From Synechococcus sp. CS-1325 (lineage in GTDB: Bacteria > Cyanobacteriota > Cyanobacteriia > PCC-6307 > Cyanobiaceae): 64,000 bases of DNA. The position numbers and the translations under genes are program-made. The DNA is taken from the NCBI GenBank assembly GCA_025128135.1, contig JAHLYW010000014.1, positions 1-64,000 of the forward strand. Reading direction: 5' to 3'. The notes under the pieces are model-generated. The model was not told the DNA's origin, did no database searches, and saw only the letters and a list, made by a program, of their open reading frames with translations. Shown here one piece after another: positions 1 to 9,700 of this stretch; position 1 is the stretch's first letter; each line of letters opens with the position of its first letter.

Positions 1-559
1 CCACGCCCATGACGTCGGTCCGGCCGGCGCCACCTACGACCTGCGATTCATCGACGGCATGGTGCAGCACCACACCGGGGCGCTGCGGATGAGCGAATTC
101 GTCTTCGGGATCGGATCCCCCGGTGTGGGAGCCCTCGGCAAGACGATCTGGCGCGATCAGGCGGGCGAGATCCGGGCGATGGGCCTCTGGCGCAAGGCCT
201 GGTACCCCCAGGCTCCCGTCTACCCGGTGGCGCTGGCGAGCGGCGGGGATCCCAACAGCCTCTCCGGCCTCACCCGGATGAGCCAGGCCCAGATCGATGG
301 CATGCGGATGATGGGTGATCTCCCCACCAAGGACAACCGGGTGGTGTGGTTCCTGGAGGGGATGCTCGATCACCACGGCGGGGCGCTGCTGATGGCCCAC
401 GACGCCCTGGCCAAGAGCACCAACCCCACCATCCGGCGCTTCGCCAGAGGGGTGATCGTGGCCCAGCGGGCCGAGATCATCGAACTGCGGCGGATGCTCG
501 CCGTGGGGGGATTGCGTAAACCCGACTATCACAAGTACGACGCCCTGTTCAGCCTTTGA
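1..559 (+). CDS. DUF305 family protein, 5'-truncated by the window edge
   Basis: The reading frame is open from base 2, so the start lies outside the window; the ATG at 59 is internal. Two His-His motifs, [13 protein letters not shown] at the left edge and [16 protein letters not shown] in the middle, are the duplicated signature of DUF305. This helical family is often periplasmic and linked to copper in bacterial metal-resistance loci. It ends 40 bases before the copper ATPase on the same strand, so the two are probably co-transcribed. The metal role is inferred from family and context. The signal peptide, if any, is not visible here. Confidence 0.85.
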   Translation, partial: HAHDVGPAGATYDLRFIDGMVQHHTGALRMSEFVFGIGSPGVGALGKTIWRDQAGEIRAMGLWRKAWYPQAPVYPVALASGGDPNSLSGLTRMSQAQIDGMRMMGDLPTKDNRVVWFLEGMLDHHGGALLMAHDALAKSTNPTIRRFARGVIVAQRAEIIELRRMLAVGGLRKPDYHKYDALFSL

Positions 560-599
560 TCCACAGCGACCACAACCTGAGCCCAACCGCAACACCGCC

Positions 600-2771
600 A
601 TGAGCACCACTCAGGCCTGCCATCACCACAGCCATCCGCCCGATGGCGCTGGCAAGGCGGGCATGGCCAAGGATCCGATCTGCGGAATGGTCGTGCCGGT
701 GGCCACGGCTCTCACCACCCAGCGCGGCGGCAGGGCCTACTACTTCTGCAGCCAGTCCTGCCTGCAGACCTTCCTGAATCCCGACCGCGAACTGCGCGTC
801 ATGCGCCGCCGCGTGGGATTTGTACTCGGCGGGGTGCTGGCGCTGGCGCTGTTGCGGGCCGGGGCCTTCATTGCCCTGGCAGCCGGGGTCAGCCTGATGT
901 CCTGGGTGCCCCTGCCGGCCCTGCCCTGGATGAGCTGGGGGATGTGGCTGTTCGTGCTGGCCACCCCCGTGCAGTTCATCGGTGGCTGGTCGTTCTACAC
1001 CGGTGCCTGGGCTGCCCTGAAGCGGCGCGCTCTCAACATGGATGTGCTGATCGCCCTGGGCACCTCCGTTGCCTACTTCTACAGCGTGGTGGTGGTCTTC
1101 GCGCCCAGCTGGCTGCCGGTTGGCGTCAATGACCGCGACGTCTACTTCGAAGTCTCGGCGGTGGTGATCGCCTTCGTGCTGATGGGCAAGTTCATGGAGG
1201 AGATCATCAAGAAACGCTCCTCAGCCGCCGTGCGCAAGCTGCTCGATCTTCAGCCCGCCACGGCCACGGTGATCCGCGACGGCATGGAGATGACCGTGCC
1301 CGCCGATGCCATCGACGCAGGCGAGACGGTGCTGGTGCGCCCGGGCGAGAAGATCCCCGCCGATGGAGTGGTGCTCGAAGGCAGCTCCTCGGTGGATGAA
1401 TCGCTGCTCACCGGTGAATCCCTGCCGGTGGCCAAACAGGCCGGCGCCGAGCTGATCGGTGGCACGGTGAATGGGGCTGGCCTGCTCCGATTTCAGGCCA
1501 GCCGGGTGGGAGCCGACACGGCCCTGGCCCAGATCGTGCGAATCGTGGAGGAAGCCCAGGCCAGCACCGCGAGCGTGCAACGGCTGGCCGATCAGGTCAC
1601 GGGCTGGTTCGTTCCTGCCGTGGTGCTGATCGCCTTTGCCGCCTTTGCGATCTGGGCGCTGGCCGGCCAGTTCAGCAGTGGCCTGCTGGCCTTCATTGCC
1701 GTGCTTGTGATCTCCTGCCCCTGCGCCCTCGGCATCGCCACGCCCGCCGCACTGATGGTGGGGGTGGGCAAGGGCGCGGAGCTGGGCATCCTGATCCGCA
1801 GCGGCGAAGTGCTGGAGCGGGTCGAGAAGCTCACCACCATGGTGTTCGACAAGACCGGCACCCTCACCCTGGGCAAGCCGATGCTCACCGATCTGGAGCC
1901 CCTTGGGAGTCTTTCGGAGCAGGAGGTGCTTCAGCTCGCGGGTTCGTTGGAACATGGCTCGGAGCATCCCCTGGCAGCAGCGATCGCCGCTGCCGTTGCT
2001 GCGCGCCATCTGGACCTGCTGCCGCTGGAGCAGTTCGAGGCCCAGGTGGGGGAGGGCATCACGGCCAGGCAGGCCGGCAGTGTCGTCTGGTTCGGCAACC
2101 GTTCCCTGGCGAGCCGCTTCCTGCCCCGCCTTCCCGAACCTGTGCAGAGCCAGCTTGCTGGGCTCGAGGCCCAGGGGAAAACCGCCATGCTCCTGGGGCA
2201 AGCCGATCAGATCCTGGGGTTGATCGCCGTTGCCGATACGATCAGACCCGAGGCCCGCCAAGCCGTGGAGCTGCTGCTGCGCCGAGGGGTGCGGGTGATC
2301 ATGCTCAGTGGCGACAACCGCACCACCGCTGAATCCATCGCCCACCAGGTGGGGATCGAGGAGGTGATCGCCGAGGTGCGCCCGGCCGACAAGGCGGCAA
2401 CGATCAAGGCCCTGCAGCAGGCGGGTCAGGTGGTGGCGATGGTGGGCGATGGCGTCAATGACGCCCCGGCCCTGGCCACGGCCAACATCGGCATCGCCAT
2501 CGGCTCCGGTTCGGATGTGGCCAAGGAAGCCGGCGACATCATCCTGATCCGCAACGACGTGCGTCTGGTGGTGAGTGCGATCGGCCTGTCGCGGGCCACG
2601 ATGCGCAAGATCCGCCAGAACCTGTTCTGGGCCTTCATCTACAACGCAATCGGCATTCCGATCGCCGCTCTGGGCTGGCTCAATCCAATGATCGCCGGGG
2701 CAGCGATGGCCCTGAGTTCGCTCTCGGTGATCGTCAACTCATCGCTGCTGCGGCGGTACCGGGCGGCCTGA
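600..2771 (+). CDS. copA: Copper-type P1B ATPase with N-terminal YHS domain
   Basis: This 723-residue membrane pump should export copper or silver ions with ATP. The N-terminus is His-rich, followed by a YHS/TRASH-like metal domain (about residues 23-65, DPICGMVV then FCSQSC) in place of a heavy-metal-associated ferredoxin-like domain. The core is complete: the CPC metal-transfer motif (SCPCALG, near residue 371), the phosphorylated Asp in DKTGT (near 417), the His-Pro of the nucleotide domain (SEHPLAA, near 454) and GDGVNDAP (near 616). The YHS N-terminus and CPC motif match the CopA/SilP-like group, so copper is most likely and silver is possible. It follows a DUF305 gene closely and precedes further copper-associated genes. 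Confidence 0.93.
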   Translation: MSTTQACHHHSHPPDGAGKAGMAKDPICGMVVPVATALTTQRGGRAYYFCSQSCLQTFLNPDRELRVMRRRVGFVLGGVLALALLRAGAFIALAAGVSLMSWVPLPALPWMSWGMWLFVLATPVQFIGGWSFYTGAWAALKRRALNMDVLIALGTSVAYFYSVVVVFAPSWLPVGVNDRDVYFEVSAVVIAFVLMGKFMEEIIKKRSSAAVRKLLDLQPATATVIRDGMEMTVPADAIDAGETVLVRPGEKIPADGVVLEGSSSVDESLLTGESLPVAKQAGAELIGGTVNGAGLLRFQASRVGADTALAQIVRIVEEAQASTASVQRLADQVTGWFVPAVVLIAFAAFAIWALAGQFSSGLLAFIAVLVISCPCALGIATPAALMVGVGKGAELGILIRSGEVLERVEKLTTMVFDKTGTLTLGKPMLTDLEPLGSLSEQEVLQLAGSLEHGSEHPLAAAIAAAVAARHLDLLPLEQFEAQVGEGITARQAGSVVWFGNRSLASRFLPRLPEPVQSQLAGLEAQGKTAMLLGQADQILGLIAVADTIRPEARQAVELLLRRGVRVIMLSGDNRTTAESIAHQVGIEEVIAEVRPADKAATIKALQQAGQVVAMVGDGVNDAPALATANIGIAIGSGSDVAKEAGDIILIRNDVRLVVSAIGLSRATMRKIRQNLFWAFIYNAIGIPIAALGWLNPMIAGAAMALSSLSVIVNSSLLRRYRAA

Positions 2772-2858
2772 TCAGGATGGCGGCGTGGCTGGCTTCCTGC
2801 CGCTCCGTCGGCCCAGCAACTAACCGATTCCAGAGCCGGAGATGAACCGGGTGATCAC

Positions 2859-2880
2859 CCCCAGAACCGTTGGTCTGGGG
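2859..2880. terminator. Possible bidirectional hairpin between convergent genes
   Basis: Two 7-base arms, CCCCAGA (2859-2865) and TCTGGGG (2874-2880), enclose an 8-base loop. The hairpin sits between the end of the copper ATPase and the end of the oppositely oriented DUF3721 gene. There is no T-run on either side, so intrinsic termination is uncertain. Confidence 0.25.
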
Positions 2881-2940
2881 AATGGCTCGGAGCAGGAGCA
2901 AGGAGCGGTGGAGTCACTTTTCCTTGGCGACGGCTTTCTG

Positions 2941-3129
2941 CTAGATATCGAAGTTCTGGCAGGGCATCCATTCCTTGCCCATCGCAAAGGCACCGCTGCA
3001 GTTCAGTTGCTTGGCTCGCTGTTCCGCAGCGGCTTTGCTCGGGAACATGTCGTTGGCCTGGGCGCGGGCGGCGCCGGGTGCCAGGGCAACGCCTGCCGAG
3101 AGGAGCAGAGCCAGAGCGATGGGATTCAC
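2941..3129 (-). CDS. Small exported DUF3721 protein
   Basis: This 62-residue protein starts with GTG. A hydrophobic signal-peptide-like stretch ends near ARAQA (about residue 24). The rest carries the pattern DMFPSKAAAEQRAKQLNC and then AFAMGKEWMPC, which I recognise as DUF3721, a short cyanobacterial family of unknown role. The two cysteines (in LNC and MPC) could bind metal, which would suit its place among copper genes. A MerR-type promoter lies directly upstream with a predicted 5' leader of roughly 25 bases, so expression is probably metal-induced. Function is inferred from context only. Confidence 0.8.
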   Translation of the reverse strand: MNPIALALLLSAGVALAPGAARAQANDMFPSKAAAEQRAKQLNCSGAFAMGKEWMPCQNFDI

Positions 3130-3162
3130 GGACTGCCTGAGGATGAAAAGTGATCGATAATT

Positions 3163-3195
3163 AGCTTAAACTCTCCTCATGGGTGGAGAGTCAAG
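3163..3195 (-). promoter_or_regulatory. MerR-type promoter/operator for the DUF3721 gene
   Basis: On the minus strand a -35 box TTGACT (3189-3194) is followed, after 20 bases, by a -10-like TAAGCT (3163-3168). Between and over them lies a perfect inverted repeat, ACTCTCC (3170-3176) and GGAGAGT (3185-3191). An over-long 19-20 bp spacer filled by a dyad is the hallmark of promoters untwisted by MerR-family activators. The divergent MerR gene starts at 3199, next to the site. Confidence 0.7.
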
Positions 3196-3198
3196 ACG

Positions 3199-3602
3199 AT
3201 GGCGGTCGTTGGCATGAAGATCGGGGCCCTGGCCGGCCGCAGTGGCCTGCCGGTCAAGACCCTGCGCTACTCGAGGACCTGGGCCTGCTGCCAGCGATCG
3301 GCCGCAGCGAAGGCGGTTACCGCCTGTTCGCCGAGCAGAGCCTGCAACGCCTGGAGTTCATCCGTCGGCTCAAGACCCTCGGGCTCAGCCTGGAGGAGAT
3401 CCAGGGCTGCCTGGCCGTGCACGACGCCGGTGCTCTGCCCTGCGGCGACATCGAGATCCAGCTGGGGAGACAGATCGAGCGGATCGATGGCCAGATCAAG
3501 GAGCTGCGACAGCTCAGAAAGGAACTGCAGGGATTGCTGGCCGGCTGGCAGAGCGATCCCGCCAAGGATGGGAATGTGATCTGCCCCAATCTTCAGGTCT
3601 GA
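3199..3602 (+). pseudogene. MerR-family regulator with a frameshift in the DNA-binding domain
   Basis: The N-terminus reads MKIGALAGRSGLPVKTLRY in one frame (ATG at 3199 or 3214). The protein continues as EDLGLLPAIGRSEGGYRLF in another frame, ending at 3602. One missing base near 3271 restores the canonical ..TLRYYEDLGLL.. of MerR proteins. The C-terminal half has the long dimerisation helix (IERIDGQIKELRQLRKEL). Pairs of Cys are few (LPCGDI and VICPN), as in metal-type MerR sensors. It is divergent from and adjacent to a MerR-type operator, so it was probably the copper or redox sensor for this island. The frameshift could be genuine decay or a sequencing error. Confidence 0.75.
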
Positions 3603-3697
3603 AAGCTGATCGTGACGGCCGGCCAGCACGGAACGAATGGGCACCAATTCGATGAAGCAATGACCCAGAGCCGCGGCCAGCGCTCTGCTGCGACCCC

Positions 3698-4435
3698 ATG
3701 CTGATAACAGCCAGAAGCAAGGGAGCAGAGCTGATGGGCCAGCACCGATGCACGTTCGGCCAGACCCGTTCTGCTGCGTTCAGACTCGTTGCCGCTGCAG
3801 GGCTGGGAGCGGTCGTCCTTTCAGTGGGGGCTCCAGCGCTTTCAGGGCCGCCCCAGGCGGCGGCCCCAGCAGGAAGCGGGATGGGCGTCGGACGGAGCGG
3901 CCCAGGGCGGATGGGCACCCAGACGATGGATCAGCACTTCATCGTGATGATGATTCCTCACCATGACGGGGCCATCGCCATGGCCGATCTTGCCCTCACC
4001 CGCGCGAAGCGGCCCGAGATCAAGGAGTTGGCGAGGAGCATCAAGGCCAGCCAGACACAGGAGAACGCCCAGATGCGTGCCTGGTACCGGCAGTGGTTCA
4101 GTCAGCCCGTGCCCAGCTGGGGACCGGGCAAGGGCTGGGGTTGGCAGGGGGGTATGGGCGGCCCGATGGGGATGGGTGGTGGCATGGGTATGGGGATGGG
4201 ACACATGGGCGGGGGTATGAACCTCTCAGCCCTGAGCACAGCCCCGGACTTCGACCGGGCTTTCATCGAGCAGATGATTCCGCACCACCAAATGGGCGTG
4301 ATGATGGCCACGATGGCCCAGACGAACAGCCAGCATCCGCAGCTGCGGGCGATGCAGCAGGCCATGGTGAAGGCCCAGAGCCGGGAGATCGAGCAGATGA
4401 CCCAGTGGTACCGCAGCTGGTACGGCACATCCTGA
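3698..4435 (+). CDS. DUF305 family exported protein, duplicated His-His motif
   Basis: This 245-residue protein has a hydrophobic N-terminal segment (about residues 28-48) followed by an Ala/Pro/Gly linker, consistent with export. Two DUF305 motifs are clear: FIVMMIPHHDGAIAMA and FIEQMIPHHQMGVMMA. Between them is a Met/Gly-rich stretch (GGPMGMGGGMGMGMGHMGGG), a composition typical of Cu(I)-binding loops. The probable role is periplasmic copper binding or buffering. It ends 9 bases before the DUF302 gene, which suggests an operon. The start could be one of several ATGs between 3698 and 3734. Confidence 0.85.
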   Translation: MLITARSKGAELMGQHRCTFGQTRSAAFRLVAAAGLGAVVLSVGAPALSGPPQAAAPAGSGMGVGRSGPGRMGTQTMDQHFIVMMIPHHDGAIAMADLALTRAKRPEIKELARSIKASQTQENAQMRAWYRQWFSQPVPSWGPGKGWGWQGGMGGPMGMGGGMGMGMGHMGGGMNLSALSTAPDFDRAFIEQMIPHHQMGVMMATMAQTNSQHPQLRAMQQAMVKAQSREIEQMTQWYRSWYGTS

Positions 4436-4444
4436 ACACCTCCC

Positions 4445-4837
4445 ATGGATCCGTTCTTCATCCTCGACACACCGAAATCCTTCCTGGAGGCCAGCGCCGC
4501 CCTCCAGGAGGCTGCGGTGGATCAGGGCTTCGGCGTGCTGGCCGTGCATGATCTGGGCAACACCCTGCGCAGCAAGGGCCTGCCGTTTCCGGAGCAGTGC
4601 CGCATCTTCGAGGTATGCAACCCCCAGCAGGCCGCCGCAGTGCTCAGCACCACGATGGCGCTCAACATGGCTCTGCCCTGCCGGATTTCCGTCTACACCG
4701 AAGCCGGCCAGACCCGCATCGGCATGATCCGCCCTGAGGCGGTGCTCGCCAGCCTCTCGGCCGATCCCTCCCTGAGGGAAGTGGCCCGAGCGGTGGAGGC
4801 CTCCACCACAGCGATCATCGAGGCCGCTGCGGCTTAG
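4445..4837 (+). CDS. DUF302 domain protein
   Basis: This 130-residue soluble protein shows the DUF302 pattern: a short ligand-like start (ILDTPKSFLEASAALQEA), then GFGVLAVHDLGNTLRSKG, a central FEVCNPQQAAAVL and PCRISVYTEAGQTRIGMIRP. The family is widespread in bacteria, often beside thiol, metal or sulfur genes, and has no firm enzymatic role. The central Cys and the Pro-Cys are the only obvious candidate ligands. It follows the DUF305 gene by 9 bases and is probably translated from the same message. Confidence 0.8.
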   Translation: MDPFFILDTPKSFLEASAALQEAAVDQGFGVLAVHDLGNTLRSKGLPFPEQCRIFEVCNPQQAAAVLSTTMALNMALPCRISVYTEAGQTRIGMIRPEAVLASLSADPSLREVARAVEASTTAIIEAAAA

Positions 4838-5014
4838 TGGTCCGTGGCAACCACCCTTTCGGCTGACATCTCGATCGAGAAAGCCTGATCCGGCAGCGTT
4901 TCGATTGGGCACAGTGGCTGGATCAGCTGGCTTCCGAGAACAGCAACGGCTTTCCATCAGCCAACGATCGGAGTGTCCCTCAGGCCGCAGACGGCGGAGC
5001 TCACCGTTCGATCG

Positions 5015-5167
5015 ATGACGAGCAGCTCGGCAACGGATCGGCCTGCGTTGTTGCCTTTCAGCCCATGGCCACGCTGCTGCCCCTGGCTGGCGATCGTGGC
5101 CGGTGTGGCGATCGGAATCTGCTGCCTGCTCAGCGGCTTCATCACCGGAAAAGTCAGCAGAATGTGA
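5015..5167 (+). CDS. Possible small single-span membrane protein
   Basis: A 50-codon frame begins with ATG at 5015, has a polar start, then one hydrophobic span (WLAIVAGVAIGICCLLSGFI) and a short basic tail. No family is recognised. The hydrophobic span with two Cys in a metal island is suggestive, but compositional chance cannot be excluded. Confidence 0.35.
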   Translation: MTSSSATDRPALLPFSPWPRCCPWLAIVAGVAIGICCLLSGFITGKVSRM

Positions 5168-5242
5168 CAAGAACTCGGGGTGAACTGTGCCCAGGAGTTC
5201 ATTGAAAAACCCGGCGATCGCAGCCGCAGCGGCGGAGCTGAT

Positions 5243-5425
5243 TCAGCCATGGCATTCACAGCCACAGCCGGCGTGGCAGGGCTCTCCGTTGGGGTGCCCC
5301 TTGGCGCAGACATCGCTGCAGAACAGCAGGGTGCCGTTGCGGAACGGGCTGTCCGCTTGCACGGTGCAGTGGCAGCCCGGGCAGGCGCACACCAGGGTGG
5401 CGGGTCTCTCCAGGGTGGTGGTCAT
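5243..5425 (-). CDS. smtA: SmtA-like bacterial metallothionein
   Basis: This 60-residue protein starts at MTTTLERPATLVC; a longer in-frame start exists but lacks conservation. It has ten Cys and four His in the cyanobacterial SmtA pattern: CACPGCHC, then FCSDVC, then PC and GCGCEC. SmtA proteins hold zinc, cadmium or copper in a cluster. An AAGGAG ribosome site lies just before the ATG. No convincing 12-2-12 SmtB operator was seen upstream, and no smtB gene lies beside it, so regulation may differ from Synechococcus PCC 7942. Confidence 0.92.
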   Translation of the reverse strand: MTTTLERPATLVCACPGCHCTVQADSPFRNGTLLFCSDVCAKGHPNGEPCHAGCGCECHG

Positions 5426-5496
5426 GGACTCTCCTTGCTGAGTGACGTTGCATCCAGTCTGACCCCACCGGCGCTCGGAAGGAGTGGCTTGCCGTA

Positions 5497-5525
5497 CTGA
5501 CAATCAAAGCTGGCGGATCTATCGA
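5497..5525 (+). promoter_or_regulatory. Promoter of candidate small RNA copy 1
   Basis: A -35 box CTGACA (5497-5502) and a -10 box TATCGA (5520-5525) are separated by exactly 17 bases. The same boxes with the same spacing occur at copy 2 (17926-17954), within an otherwise noncoding stretch. Confidence 0.5.
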
Positions 5526-5531
5526 TGAATC

Positions 5532-5608
5532 AGAGGCCACGACCAGGGCAGCTCGCGAGCCCAGACCCTGCATGAGGCCTGAGGGCACCAGCCACGGGGC
5601 GCCTTCTC
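5532..5608 (+). ncRNA. Candidate small RNA, copy 1 of a paralogous pair
   Basis: The predicted transcript begins AGAGGCC seven bases after the -10 box, exactly as in copy 2. The first 20 or so bases are nearly identical between copies (AGAGGCCnCGACCAGGGCAGC). CAGGG (5544-5548) can pair with CCCTG (5566-5570), and AGGCC (5534-5538) with GGCCT (5576-5580). A terminator-like hairpin with one mismatch (about 5582-5605) ends in TTCTC. The loop sequences differ from copy 2 while the stems persist, which argues for RNA function. The 3' end touches the stop of the convergent gene at 5607. No known family (Yfr1, Yfr2, 6S) was recognised. Confidence 0.55.
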
Positions 5609-5927
5609 ATTGGCCCCTTTCAGGCTGTTGCAGGAGCAATGCCTCAACGCTGGCCACCTTGTCTTCCAGCGTCTGGTCACGATCGGTGCGGGTGTTGAGC
5701 TTCACGGTGGTGAAGATGCGGGGGGCGCCCATGGCGTGCACGGCCGCATGGCAGGCCTCGATTGCTGAGAACACCGGCGCCCACTCGCCCTCGATCGCGG
5801 TGCCATTGGGGTGCAGCTGGATCTTGAGGCCGGCGTCGAGCAGCACCCGTTCGCAGGCAGCGATGTAGGGCGCCAGGTTGACGCCGACCCCGATCGGCAC
5901 AACGCAGAGATCGACGATCACCTTCAT
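5607..5927 (-). CDS. MTH1187-family thiamine-binding-like protein
   Basis: This 106-residue protein starts MKVIVDLCVVPIGVG at 5927, with GGAGG just upstream; longer in-frame starts lack conservation. The fold signature is that of the MTH1187/YkoF-type family (DUF77): VDLCVVPIGVGVNLAPYIA, then KIQLHPNGTAIEGEWAPVFSAIEACH and RIFTTVKLNTRTDR. Members form ferredoxin-like dimers, and some bind thiamine or its pyrimidine moiety. The physiological role is unsettled. No thiamine gene is adjacent, so the ligand here is an inference from the family name. Confidence 0.85.
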   Translation of the reverse strand: MKVIVDLCVVPIGVGVNLAPYIAACERVLLDAGLKIQLHPNGTAIEGEWAPVFSAIEACHAAVHAMGAPRIFTTVKLNTRTDRDQTLEDKVASVEALLLQQPERGQ

Positions 5928-6078
5928 CCAGTGCCTCCGGAGCCTTCCTTGAGAAGGTTCCATCCTGCTGGCCCCCAGCCTCCGGGCCATCAAGGCAGCT
6001 GGCTTCAGCGGCAGAGTGTGTGGCGACAGGCGGCGGTGGATGGCCTCCTCCGCGCCCGGCCTCCCAGTCGAAGCGGCC

Positions 6079-6591
6079 ATGACCTCTCCGCAACTGATCC
6101 GTTCCTTTGAGCCAGCCGACTGGCCGGGGGTGTGGGGCCTGCTGGAGCCGGTGTTCCGTGCCGGCGAAACCTTCCCCCACGACCCGGCGATCACTGAAGT
6201 CGAGGCGAGAGGCCTCTGGGTGGAGCAGAGCCAGGCGGTGATGGTGGCCGTCGATCCTGGTGGGGCCGTGGTGGGGAGCTACTACCTCAGGCCCAATTCC
6301 CTGTGCCTCGGTGCCCACGTGGCCAATGCCGGTTATGTGGTGGCCGAAGCGTGCAGGGGGCAAGGCCTCGGCAGCAGCCTCTGCCAGCACTCGCTCCAGG
6401 CAGCCCGGCGGCTGGGGTTCCGGGCGATGCAGTTCAACCTGGTAGTGAGCACCAACACCGCCGGCATCCGCTGCTGGGAGCGCAACGGCTTCCGCACCAT
6501 CGGCGTTCTGCCCGGGGCGTTTCACCACAGGCAGCTCGGCTACGTGGATGCCCTGGTGATGGTTCAGGAGCTGCTCCGATCGGCTGGCTGA
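6079..6591 (+). CDS. GNAT-family N-acetyltransferase
   Basis: This 170-residue protein starts at MTSPQLIRSFEPADW; an upstream ATG at 6016 adds an unconserved stretch. The acetyl-CoA signature is VVAEACRGQGLGSSLCQHSL (RxxGxG/A loop), followed by the beta-bulge strand FNLVVSTNTAGIRCWERNGF, typical of GNAT motif B. It transfers an acetyl group from acetyl-CoA to an unknown amine. It is transcribed towards the large nuclease-helicase gene, and its 3' end is about 120 bases from it. The substrate cannot be read from sequence. Confidence 0.88.
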   Translation: MTSPQLIRSFEPADWPGVWGLLEPVFRAGETFPHDPAITEVEARGLWVEQSQAVMVAVDPGGAVVGSYYLRPNSLCLGAHVANAGYVVAEACRGQGLGSSLCQHSLQAARRLGFRAMQFNLVVSTNTAGIRCWERNGFRTIGVLPGAFHHRQLGYVDALVMVQELLRSAG

Positions 6592-6714
6592 ATCGCTGGC
6601 ACCGGCCCAGAACTGGCCTGATCCAGCAGCGCCTGCTCACAAGCGTGAGGGGAAGGTCGATGCCATCCCTCCACGATCGCGGTGCCTGAGCCCTTCCCGT
6701 TTCAGCGCTCGGCG

Positions 6715-9700
6715 TCAGCTGGATGACGTCCGCATCGGCTCGACGGCTCCAGCCTGAATCAGGCGGCAGAGGCGGTTGAGCTGGGCAGCCTCCTCCACGG
6801 TGTTGGCCAGGCCCGAGGCCAGGCTGGGCGAGCCCACCACGATCGAGAGGCATTGGGCGCGGCTGATCGCCACATTCAGCCGGTTGGGCTCCAGCAGAAA
6901 GCCGAGGCCACGGGGGGCGCAGTCGCCATCGCTGGCGGTGAGGGAATGGATGGCAACCGGTGCCTCCTGGCCCTGGAAGCGGTCGACGGTGCCGACGCGG
7001 GCCCGTTGGCCCAGGCGCTGCTGCAGCCGATTGACCTGAACGTTGTAGGGAGCGGTGACCAGAATGTCGTTTGGGCTCAGCACGCCCCGATGTTCACCAC
7101 CGCGGCGGGCATAGCAGTAGCCGTTGCCCAGCAACGCCTCCACCAGCTGCTCGATCCGATCGATCTCCGGCTCACAGCAGACGCTGCAGCCGCTGTGGGG
7201 CACCGCTTCAAAGACAAGCCCCTGGCCCGGCATGGGCAGGCCGTTGTGGCCGAGGAAGGGTTCACGCCAGCGGATGTGGTTGCTGGCATTGGCTGGATGG
7301 GCCTGCAGGCGGCCGTCATAGAAGAGCTCCGAAACCATGGCGGTGAGGCTCGGCTCCATCCGCCAACTGGTGGAGAGAAACACGCCACGATCACCAGGCA
7401 CCACCGCCCGGCCCTGCATCAGGTAGTCGAGGCAGGAGAGGCCGCTTTCGCCGGGATGGTCGGCCTGGGAGGGCTGGGCCAGTTGCTGCTGATCACCCAC
7501 CAGCAGGACCCCTCGGGCGCAGCGGGCCATCACCAGCAGATTGGCCAGGGACATCTGACCCGCCTCATCAATCACCAGCCAGTCGAAGGCCTCCTCCATC
7601 ACGGGGCGAGCAAACATCCAGGCCGTGCCGCCCACCACGGCCATCGAGCCAGTTAGGGCATCGGGTTTGCAGAGCGCCACGGGCTGGCCGACCAGTCCTT
7701 TGTCGTCTTTAGCGGTGCTGCATTTCACCACCTGCTGGCTGAGGCCACGGGCGGCACAGGTGCTGTGGGCCTTGAGCAGCAGGTTGTTGATCGCGGCATG
7801 GCTGTTGGAGCTGATCGCCACCCGCAGACCGCGCTGCACCAACTCGGCGATCATCTCGGCGGTGACGGTGGTCTTGCCCGTGCCTGGCGGGCCCTGGAGA
7901 GCGAGGGTCAGATCGCTGTGGGAGGCCAGAAACCCTGCCAACTCGGCGGGCAAAGCACTCGGATCGGCCGCGAGGGCGGCATTGAGCGGGACCAGCGGCT
8001 GAATGGCACGGCGCTCCAGCAGGTGAACGATGGCGGCCGGAATGGGCCTGTCACCATCCACCCAGTTATCAGCCTGGCTCAGCAGGCTTTCCCGCAGAGG
8101 TTTGCTGATGTCCTCGGGCACCTTGATCAGGGCCAGGGGACCCTTGGGTAGTTCGACGTCCAGTCCTTCGGCCTGCCGCTTCTCTCTGGCGCTCCAGGGG
8201 TACTTGAGCGTGAGGGTGCCCTGTTCGCCGTCGATCACCACGGCCTGGAGCTTCTGGCCGGTCTCGGGGATCTCCAACTTGATGGGCCCATCTCCCAGGG
8301 CGACATGGAGTTTGAGGGTCTGACTGGGATCGAAGCAGAAGGTGTGCAGGTCGGCCCCTGTGCGGGCACTGGGAACACTTTCGGCGCTTTGCCAGACGGC
8401 GCCGTTGATCGCCTCGCCATCGGCGTCGAGTTCCTCCGGACTCTGCAGGGCCTTGCCCCTGCGATCGAAGTAGGCCCACCAGGCCACCTTGGCCTCGCGG
8501 TGATGGAACGGCAGCAGCTGGGCCAGCAGGCGCTGCACCCGCCAGCTCAGGCCTCTTGAACCCAGTTGTTCCTGGGCGAGCAGCTCGGCTTCTGGGGCAT
8601 TGGCGGCCGGATCGCTCTGGAGCGGCTCGGGCAACTCGGCGATCAACCTGGCACTGATGGCTTCCAGGGGCCAGGGTTCCGCCTCAGGGCGTTCTTCGTC
8701 GGGATGGTCAAGCGGTTGCTCGGGCAGGCCCTGAGCACGGCGCAGATCCAGCAGCCAGTCATGCAGCAGCACGGTGGAGACGCAATCGTCGCGGTTGTAG
8801 TCCTCGATGGCCTGAAGCCTGGGGCTGGCTTCTGGGGCTGCGCCCGGCAGGGAAGGCTCACCGGAGGACTGCCAGTGCAGGTAAGCGACGACGGAATCAC
8901 CGGCATTGGTGACATCGGCGCCGCGGGGGCCCATGTAGAGCCCCTCCACCTTCTTGATCGAGTAGCTGCCCTCACCGAGCACGATCGAGCGGGTGACGAT
9001 CGGCAGCAGGTCACAGAGCAGATCACTGCGCAACCAGTTGTCGATCACCGCCTCTCGGGTGGAATGCTGTTGGGAGAGGCGGCGCATCGCCGCTTTTTCG
9101 TAGCTGGCGTAGTGGTAGACGTGCAGGCCTGGATGTCGGCGCCTTCGTTCCTCCACCCAATCCACAAACCCCTCGAAGGCCCGCTTTTCTTCCAGGGGGC
9201 TATGGCCCCACCAGGCGATGAAGGCTGCCGGCTCAGCCGGGGCCTCCCGATAGCAGGCCCCGAAGAGGTATTCGAGCTTCTTGGCGGCAACGGCATCCTG
9301 AATGCCCTCCATGTCGAACCAGATGTCGCCGGCATCCGCGGCGGGGAGGGCGGCCAGGCCCTTGCCCGGCTGCAGGGGGCGCACCAGGAAGGCGGGCTTG
9401 CCATCGGCCCCATGGGGTGTGAGTTGCAGCTGGGCCTGCTGACGTAACTCGAACAGGACCTCGGCCGCAAGGCCAGCGATGCTGGCGCCGGGAGGCAGTG
9501 CCGCCAGCTGCTCGATCGTGTGGATGCCGGTGGCCTTGAGCTTGAGGCGCTGGGTCTGGCGCATGTTCGCCACCAGCACGAGATCCCGCTCGGCAATCAG
9601 GCGCTCCTCGATGAAGGCGCTCCAACTGCCGTGATCACCGGGTTCATCCTCCGGCGGCGAGGCGGAATCAAAGGAAGCACAGAAATCGTGGTAACGGTTG

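Noticed and set aside
1221..2345. Long minus-strand frame of 374 codons inside the copper ATPase gene.
   Set aside because: It is the mirror of a strongly biased GC-rich gene; its translation is His/Gly/Gln-rich with no domain, while the plus strand has all P-type ATPase motifs.
4838..5014. Extra gene upstream of the small membrane protein.
   Set aside because: No start with a ribosome site or coherent protein pattern was found; it looks like plain intergenic DNA.
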